From assembly GCA_030429205.1 (NCBI GenBank), contig JAUICZ010000001.1:486806-550805 (forward strand): DNA of 64,000 nt, given 5' to 3'. Numbering within the stretch: position 1 is the stretch's first letter; the number at the start of each line of letters is the position of its first letter. The DNA is from Bacteroidia bacterium. Its GTDB lineage: Bacteria > Bacteroidota > Bacteroidia > Chitinophagales > Chitinophagaceae. Both the position numbers and the translations under genes were made by a program. Positions 58,921 to 64,000 of this stretch are shown piece after piece. The notes under the pieces are model-generated. The model searched no databases. It saw only the letters and a program-made list of their open reading frames with translations, and had not been told where the DNA came from.

Positions 58921-60441
58921 ATGAAATCTTTAACTCTTTTAAATCCGATAAAAGGGAATATACTGCTTGCTTTATCCGCCCTTTTAATTGGGTTTTCTGC
59001 TTGTAAACACGATCCCCCAAAACCTGCGACGACAGGCCCGACTCCTGAGCAGACACAATACCCTATAGATGTAGCCAGAATATTCATTAACAAATGTGCT
59101 ACATCGGGTTGCCATAACGAAGCCAGCTACAAAGGGGCCGGCAGCTTGCGTATGGACGATTTTGAATACTTATTCAACGGTAGCAGTAATGGTTCTGTAG
59201 TTGTGCCTTACAGCCCTGAGAATAGCTCAATCATGTATTTCATCAACCCTTCTCCAAACGAGTATGATAACATCAGCGTAGAGCCCACCATGCCATACAA
59301 CCAACCTCCATTGTCAAAACAGGAGTATGACATTATAAAAGATTGGATAGCGAAGGGTGCCCCTGATAAGAACGGTAATATACCGTTTGGCACTAATCCC
59401 GATGCGCGACAAAAAGCCTACTTGACACAACAAGGTTGCGACTTACTGGGTGTAATAGATGCAGAGAAAAATGTGATCATTCGATATATTAAAATTGGCA
59501 AGGTAAACAACATTGAAGCACCGCACTTTGTAAAAGTAGACAACCAGGGCAGGTATGCCTACACATGCTTTGTAGGTGGTAAGTACATTCAAAAAATAGA
59601 TACACGAACAGATGAAGTAGTAGACGAGATCGACTTAAGTGCTTACAATACCGGTTTTGGCATTAACGTAGTTAATGTTTCGCCCGACGGTAAAAAACTT
59701 ATCGCTACACAACTGCTGGGTAACGGGTATGTGCTGCTTATCAATACAGATGATATGACTGTTGAATCTACCTTAGCCATTTTAAATAACCCGCACGGTA
59801 TTGCAGGCAACCCTACCTATGATACTTTTTACCTGACCGGACAATACGGCAATACTATATATAAGCTTACTATAGACAAACAAGTAACAAAGTTATCGCT
59901 GGACGAAAACCCACCTGTTAGCATATCCTACAACGGATCGAGAGACCCGCACGAGATAATGATGACCCCCGATTACAGTAAGTATTTTGTGACCTGCGAA
60001 AAATCGCACGAGGTACGTATCATGGACAGGCTGGGCGATACCCTCATAAAAGCAATACCGGTAGGAAAAGTACCCAAAGAGCTGGCCGTATCAAAAGTTA
60101 AACCTTATATGTTCGTAACCTGTATGGAAGACCCCTCAAAAACATCATCACTGTTCAGGGGTTCTGTATACGTTATCAATTACAATACTTTAGAGGTCGT
60201 AAAACGAATTGATGGAAGTTTCTTTCAGCCGCATGGCATAACCGTTGATGATCGTAACGGTAAATTTTTTGTAGCCAGCAGAAATGCAAGTACTGATGGT
60301 CCTGCTCCACACCATGTTGCAGACTGTGGCGGGCGCAACGGTTATTATCAGGTGTACGACTTAAATACTCTTGAGCCCGCAACCAATATCAGGTACGAGG
60401 TAACACCAGACCCCTATTCTTTCGATATAAGATTCAAATAA
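58921..60441 (+). CDS. Lipoprotein with CX4CH motif and beta-propeller (paralogue 1)
   Basis: 506 residues from the ATG at 58921; the ATG at 58888 would add 11 residues to the signal region and remains possible. Signal ends LLIGFSAC with lipid Cys, then KHDPPKP. Residues about 55-65 read INKCATSGCHNEASYKGAG, a CX4CH variant of the cytochrome c heme motif CXXCH. The rest is propeller repeats (VIDAEKNVIIRYIKIGKV, YAYTCFVGGKYIQKIDTRTDEVVDEIDL, TVESTLAIL). It could be a surface c-type cytochrome or a redox sensor. Its paralogue follows after folB. Confidence 0.78.
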   Translation: MKSLTLLNPIKGNILLALSALLIGFSACKHDPPKPATTGPTPEQTQYPIDVARIFINKCATSGCHNEASYKGAGSLRMDDFEYLFNGSSNGSVVVPYSPENSSIMYFINPSPNEYDNISVEPTMPYNQPPLSKQEYDIIKDWIAKGAPDKNGNIPFGTNPDARQKAYLTQQGCDLLGVIDAEKNVIIRYIKIGKVNNIEAPHFVKVDNQGRYAYTCFVGGKYIQKIDTRTDEVVDEIDLSAYNTGFGINVVNVSPDGKKLIATQLLGNGYVLLINTDDMTVESTLAILNNPHGIAGNPTYDTFYLTGQYGNTIYKLTIDKQVTKLSLDENPPVSISYNGSRDPHEIMMTPDYSKYFVTCEKSHEVRIMDRLGDTLIKAIPVGKVPKELAVSKVKPYMFVTCMEDPSKTSSLFRGSVYVINYNTLEVVKRIDGSFFQPHGITVDDRNGKFFVASRNASTDGPAPHHVADCGGRNGYYQVYDLNTLEPATNIRYEVTPDPYSFDIRFK

Positions 60442-60505
60442 ATTTTTACTGTAAGTTTCATAAAAAGAAGTACTGCAATACGGCAGTACTTTATATTTTT
60501 GGCGA

Positions 60506-60844
60506 ATGCTTACAGTATCATTACACGACATAAGAATATATGCAACACGCGGCTTGTATGCAGAAGAACATCAGCTGGAAAATGAATTTTTGGTAGACGT
60601 TGATGTACACGTACCAGCAGATGATACGGAACAGCTACCTTTTATTGATTACGTCATCATCAATCAGGTAGTAAGCACAGCCTTTCAACAAAAGCTAGAC
60701 TTGTTGGAGCAGTTCATACACGAGATACACACAGGATTGAAAAAAGAGTTTCCCAACGCTGCAAAAGTGAATATTGCCATCAGAAAGCTACACCCGCCCA
60801 TGCCGGGAGAAGTGGGCAATGCCATAGTTCGGTTTGAGGGATGA
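60506..60844 (+). CDS. folB: Dihydroneopterin aldolase
   Basis: 112 residues. The FolB pattern is VSLHDIRIYATRGLYAEEHQLENEFLVDVDV with the active-site Glu in the GLYAEEHQ stretch, then YVIINQVVSTAFQ, LLEQFIHEI and the late KLHPPMPG. It makes 6-hydroxymethyl-dihydropterin in folate synthesis. It is inserted between the two paralogous propeller lipoproteins on the same strand, an odd location for a folate gene. Confidence 0.92.
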   Translation: MLTVSLHDIRIYATRGLYAEEHQLENEFLVDVDVHVPADDTEQLPFIDYVIINQVVSTAFQQKLDLLEQFIHEIHTGLKKEFPNAAKVNIAIRKLHPPMPGEVGNAIVRFEG

Positions 60845-60863
60845 TTAGCTTAACTTTAAGCTC

Positions 60864-62318
60864 TTGAAAAAAATCGTATACATATTTGTAGCACTGTCTT
60901 TTTTATTAGTTGCCTGCAAGCACGAACCTAATAATATAACACCTACAGTTACTGTTGAAGATAATTTTCCGGAACCGATCCGGAAGATCATGATCAGCAA
61001 ATGTGCAACCGCAGGTTGCCATAATGCTGCCAGTTATAAAGGTGCAGGTAGCTTAAGGCTCGATAGTTGGGATAACCTGTTCAACGGTGGTAGCAACGGC
61101 GCGGTAGTTATACCTTACAACCCTGACAACAGCTCATTACTCTACTTCGTAAATACAAATCCTGATCTGGGGACGACGGCTTTACCTACAATGCCATACA
61201 ATGCCAACCCTTTAAGTGAAGATGAATACAAAATACTAAGAGATTGGATAGCGAACGGAGCTCCTGACAAAAACGGCAACATACCTTTTGCAGAAAATAC
61301 CGCTACAAAACAAAAAATATACATGGCACAATATGGCTGCGATCTGGTAGCAGTGATAGATGCCGAACGCAATGTTATCATGCGGTATATAGAAGTGGGT
61401 AAAACATACGATACAGAGAACCCGAATAATGTTGTTATGTCACCGGACGGCAACTTTGCTTACGTCAGTTTTTGGAACACCAACCTGATACAAAAAATAG
61501 ATACCAGAATTGACAGTGTAGTAGGAGAAGTGATGATGCCCAGAGCGTTTATAAAAGCCATGCAACTAAGCAAAGATGGCAACACACTTATTGCTTGCAA
61601 TTGGTACACACATGAGTTGAGCATTGTTGATCCTGTCTCTATGCAGTTGATGGCCAACTATAGTACGCCGGTAAAATTTGCGGGTGGTTTTGCGGCAACA
61701 GATAATAATAGTTTTATCACAACTTCTCAGTTTGGCAATACTATGTACGAGGTATATCCTAATGGTACTTACAACACATTTACACTGGATGGAAAATCGC
61801 CCACACAAACAACAAGTGCCACAACGCCAGACCCGTACAGGATACTGATCAGCCAAAGTGGCGACAAGTATTTTGTTACCTGCACCAACACAAATGAGCT
61901 TGCTGTTTTTGATGTTAAAACCACTACCCGTACTACTGCTATACCTGTTGGAAACAATCCGCAAGAAATGGTGATGTCCAAAAATCATCCTTACTTGTTT
62001 GTGAGTTGTATGAACGATACGGTGAGTAAACTTGAAGTAGGGTCTGTATATGTTATCAACTACAACACCAACAAAGTGGTGAAAGTGATACAGGAAAAAT
62101 TCTTTCAACCTAATGCACTGGCACTGGACGATGAAAAAGGCTTGCTATATGTGTTTAGCAGAAACGAAGATAAAAACGGACCTCCACCACACCATAGTTC
62201 TCCATGCAATGGTCGCAATGGTTTTTACCAAGTATTCGACATTAATACCCTGGAACCTTATACAGGTGTGCGCTTTGAAGTAACAGTAGACCCTTATGCA
62301 GCGGCGGCGCGTTATTAA
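60864..62318 (+). CDS. Lipoprotein with CX4CH motif and beta-propeller (paralogue 2)
   Basis: 484 residues, starting with TTG at 60864, because the codons that follow give the signal KKIVYIFVALSFLLVAC with lipid Cys 18 and no ATG is in frame nearby. ISKCATAGCHNAASYKGAGSLRLDSWDNLFNGGSNGAVV matches paralogue 1 at the same place (CATSGCHNEASYKGAGSLRMDD). Propeller repeats follow (VIDAERNVIMRYIEVGKT, YVSFWNTNLIQKIDTRIDSVVGEV, SVYVINYNTNKVVKVIQEKFFQPNAL). The ends of the two proteins also match (GPPPHHSSPCNGRNGFYQVFDINTLEP against GPAPHHVADCGGRNGYYQVYDLNTLEP). Its 3' end overlaps the next, opposite-strand gene by 4 bp. Confidence 0.78.
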   Translation: MKKIVYIFVALSFLLVACKHEPNNITPTVTVEDNFPEPIRKIMISKCATAGCHNAASYKGAGSLRLDSWDNLFNGGSNGAVVIPYNPDNSSLLYFVNTNPDLGTTALPTMPYNANPLSEDEYKILRDWIANGAPDKNGNIPFAENTATKQKIYMAQYGCDLVAVIDAERNVIMRYIEVGKTYDTENPNNVVMSPDGNFAYVSFWNTNLIQKIDTRIDSVVGEVMMPRAFIKAMQLSKDGNTLIACNWYTHELSIVDPVSMQLMANYSTPVKFAGGFAATDNNSFITTSQFGNTMYEVYPNGTYNTFTLDGKSPTQTTSATTPDPYRILISQSGDKYFVTCTNTNELAVFDVKTTTRTTAIPVGNNPQEMVMSKNHPYLFVSCMNDTVSKLEVGSVYVINYNTNKVVKVIQEKFFQPNALALDDEKGLLYVFSRNEDKNGPPPHHSSPCNGRNGFYQVFDINTLEPYTGVRFEVTVDPYAAAARY

Positions 62319-62527
62319 TTTTTCGCCTTCCTTATCTTATCTATCCATAGCCAACCCAGATCAACAACAAACATTAATGGTGCAAATACTATACCCATCA
62401 TCCCACCTTCCTTCAATGCTTCATTAAAAGGCAGGTCATCCGTATACATAAGCATGGCAGTCATCCCTGCTCCAAACAGTAAACCTTGTACTATGTTTTT
62501 AATGGGGTTAAGCTTTTTCTCGGACAT
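62315..62527 (-). CDS. Small membrane protein, distal of three
   Basis: 70 residues with two membrane segments (IVQGLLFGAGMTAMLMY; GGMMGIVFAPLMFVVDLGWLW) and a basic C-terminus. No family recognised. It overlaps the start of the middle gene by 20 bp, a sign of coupling; the three small genes form one transcript. It is convergent with the propeller lipoprotein. Confidence 0.65.
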   Translation of the reverse strand: MSEKKLNPIKNIVQGLLFGAGMTAMLMYTDDLPFNEALKEGGMMGIVFAPLMFVVDLGWLWIDKIRKAKN

Positions 62528-62747
62528 CTTTTTTCTTTTTTACTACTCGGTACATAGTGTAATCGAGCACGGTGAATGTAATAGCAAAACCTAAGGCATC
62601 GAATAAGCTACGCCCAATTGTTTTGGGTGTTTCGTCCGGAAAAACCAGATCGAAGAATAGTCTGTTCAAAAGAACGTGAAACAGAAAAAAGCAAATAAAT
62701 GCCAGCAGTATTCTATATATAGGTTTTGTAGGTGGTTTAATTTTCAT
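62508..62747 (-). CDS. Small membrane protein, middle of three
   Basis: 79 residues with two membrane segments (IYRILLAFICFFLFHVLLNRLFF; LFDALGFAITFTVLDYTMY), a D-E-T-P acidic turn between them and a strongly basic C-terminus (VVKKKKDVREKA). Its ATG overlaps the stop of the upstream gene by one base (TAATG). The architecture is shared with the other two, so the three may be diverged paralogues. Confidence 0.68.
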   Translation of the reverse strand: MKIKPPTKPIYRILLAFICFFLFHVLLNRLFFDLVFPDETPKTIGRSLFDALGFAITFTVLDYTMYRVVKKKKDVREKA

Positions 62748-62950
62748 TACTTCTTTTTGGGTTTGGCTATCATGATTATAGCAATCATAAATATACCAAA
62801 AAACAAGCCGGATAGCAATGATTCAGTTACAGCGCCCTCTGCCCCACTACCGGCAAACTTCTTAAACAAATAGTGAATCACTCCATAGGCCAATCCGCAA
62901 ATAATTAAAACCAGCAAATAGCTAACGAAGTATTTTCTTTTTGATGACAT
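62747..62950 (-). CDS. Small membrane protein, first of three
   Basis: 67 residues with two membrane segments (YFVSYLLVLIICGLAYGVIHYLF; SLLSGLFFGIFMIAIIMIA) and a basic end (KPKKK). No family recognised. It leads the three-gene transcript and faces, divergently, the DUF6263-like lipoprotein gene across 46 bp. Confidence 0.68.
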   Translation of the reverse strand: MSSKRKYFVSYLLVLIICGLAYGVIHYLFKKFAGSGAEGAVTESLLSGLFFGIFMIAIIMIAKPKKK

Positions 62951-62996
62951 ACTGCAAGTAAATAAAAAACTATCTTACGCACCCAAAATTAGTCTT

Positions 62997-63947
62997 ATGA
63001 AAAATACACTTTTGCTCATCACCACGTTGCTTTTTGTGATATCGTGCGGTACTAAGAGTGAGCCTCAAAAGGTTCAGTTGAACTTAGTCAATGGAAATAC
63101 CTATAAAATGGCACAAACCTCTAATATGGATATTCACCAAGAGGTTAACGGACAAAAAATTGATATGGACATGAAGATGGTTGGTATCATGTCTTTTGAA
63201 GTAGCAGATGTGCAAGACGATACTTATACATTAAACACTATGTATGATAAGATGACCATGAAGATAAAATCTCCATACATGTCTATTAATATAGATGGTG
63301 ACGATGAGTCTGAAGAGGACAACCCTGTTTATGCTATAATGAAAAAGATGCTCAAAGGTATGCAAGGCAAGGTCTTTACTTTAAAGATGAATAAACAGGG
63401 AGAAATATTAGAAGTAGATGGATTTGAAGAGATGATCACAGGAGTAATAACAGAAATAGCAGACGAGTTAGGCGATGTAAATGAACAAATGCTGAATGCT
63501 GCAAATAAACAGATGAGTCAGGCATATGGTAAGGAGGCTTTGAAAGGTAGTTTTGAGATGTTGTTTAAAGTATATAATGATAAGCCTGTAAGTGTGAATG
63601 ATAAGTGGACTCAAAGTATTCCGTTGCAAACAGGAATGGAAGGAGAATACGATGTTGAATATACTTTGAAAGAGAAAACAAATAATGAAATTAAGATAAG
63701 AGCAGAAGGTAAATTAAAAACTGCAGATAAAGACGCGTATGTACAAATGAATGGCATGGATGCTAAGTATTTGCTTGACGGAGAATACACAGGAGATTAT
63801 ACTCTTGATGCAGAAAGTGGTTGGATCAAGACGGCAACGCTAAATTTTGAGGCAGGAGGAACTGTTGAAATAAAAGCAAATGAACAAATTCCTGATGGGA
63901 TGTCAATACCTATGAACTTAAAGGGTAAAACAACAATAAATAACTAA
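62997..63947 (+). CDS. Lipoprotein with DUF6263-like domain
   Basis: 316 residues. Signal MKNTLLLITTLLFVISC gives lipid Cys 17. The mature part is a beta-sandwich-like sequence: VQLNLVNGNTYKMAQTSNMDIHQEVNGQKIDMDMKMVG, QGKVFTLKMNKQGEILEVDGFEEM, KWTQSIPLQTGMEGEYDVEYTLKEK, LDAESGWIKTATLNFEAGGTVEIKAN. This pattern fits DUF6263 proteins of Bacteroidota. Function unknown; the pattern of a short soluble domain on a lipid anchor is common to periplasmic binding or sensor proteins. A perfect terminator follows. Confidence 0.72.
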   Translation: MKNTLLLITTLLFVISCGTKSEPQKVQLNLVNGNTYKMAQTSNMDIHQEVNGQKIDMDMKMVGIMSFEVADVQDDTYTLNTMYDKMTMKIKSPYMSINIDGDDESEEDNPVYAIMKKMLKGMQGKVFTLKMNKQGEILEVDGFEEMITGVITEIADELGDVNEQMLNAANKQMSQAYGKEALKGSFEMLFKVYNDKPVSVNDKWTQSIPLQTGMEGEYDVEYTLKEKTNNEIKIRAEGKLKTADKDAYVQMNGMDAKYLLDGEYTGDYTLDAESGWIKTATLNFEAGGTVEIKANEQIPDGMSIPMNLKGKTTINN

Positions 63948-63950
63948 TTA

Positions 63951-63977
63951 AAAAGGGCTGCATTTGCAGCCCTTTTT
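63951..63977 (+). terminator. Terminator after the DUF6263-like gene
   Basis: aaaagggctgca / tgcagccctttt perfect stem with a 3-nt loop and T run. Confidence 0.88.
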
Positions 63978-64000
63978 AATTATGTCATCTGGGCAATTAG

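Overview
The window reads as chromosomal DNA of a Bacteroidota species, most likely a Chitinophagia-like lineage (class is inference). The evidence is: a type IX secretion (T9SS) C-terminal sorting domain, the T9SS regulator PorX and a PorG-like protein, a HmuY-like protein beside a TonB receptor, many lipoproteins ending their signal in S-C or A-C, A/T-rich DNA, and promoters of the Bacteroidota type (TTTG-N19-TAnnTTTG, seen before rpmI and gcvP). There is no phage structural module, integrase, transposase, rRNA operon or CRISPR array. One tRNA (Leu, UAG) is present.

Region 1 (1-13.5 kb, all minus strand) is the unusual part. Eighteen phage-tail-collar-domain genes stand in six consecutive triplets, each transcribed in the order C, B, A. 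A, B and C are three distinct subfamilies, and every triplet has one of each. A conserved promoter and leader of about 150 bp precedes each triplet, and a hairpin terminator follows triplets 2-6. Triplet 1 lacks a terminator and runs into a formyltransferase-like gene with an intact N-x-H...D catalytic set and a small HEAGH protein. Beyond these lies yifB/comM, cut by the window edge. Noncoding cassettes are more alike between triplets than the proteins are, and patches of near-identity suggest gene conversion.

Region 2 (13.6-28 kb) holds a polytopic membrane protein, a PaaG-like isomerase, a glycosyltransferase with an LpxH-like phosphatase, a TlpA-type thioredoxin lipid/periplasm protein, an MsbA-like exporter, asd, a HmuY-like T9SS cargo with a TonB receptor (probable heme or metal-ligand uptake), rpiB and tatC.

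Region 3 (27-30 kb) is a regulatory module. An ECF sigma factor is followed by a membrane anti-sigma-like protein fused to an HtrA/trypsin-type protease. Two tandem small acidic lipoproteins are divergent from it, and both sides carry a GGTTAC-N15-GTAT motif.

Region 4 (29.7-49 kb) is mostly housekeeping: rsmI, purS, pssA, miaA, rpmI-rplT (without infC), ispE, a LolD-like ATPase, a cobalamin adenosyltransferase, an MtfA-like peptidase, an ArsR/SRPBCC/DUF1801 operon, trigger factor, tRNA-Leu, an orphan OmpR-type regulator and gcvP. Several lipoproteins of unknown function are interspersed.

Region 5 (49-64 kb) has an orphan ParA, a MoxR ATPase with a large repeat-type exported protein, porX, a BamA-like protein with nadK and a PorG-like gene, two paralogous beta-propeller lipoproteins with a CX4CH motif that flank folB, three overlapping small membrane proteins and a DUF6263-like lipoprotein. 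Several genes appear to start with TTG, which is noted at each gene.
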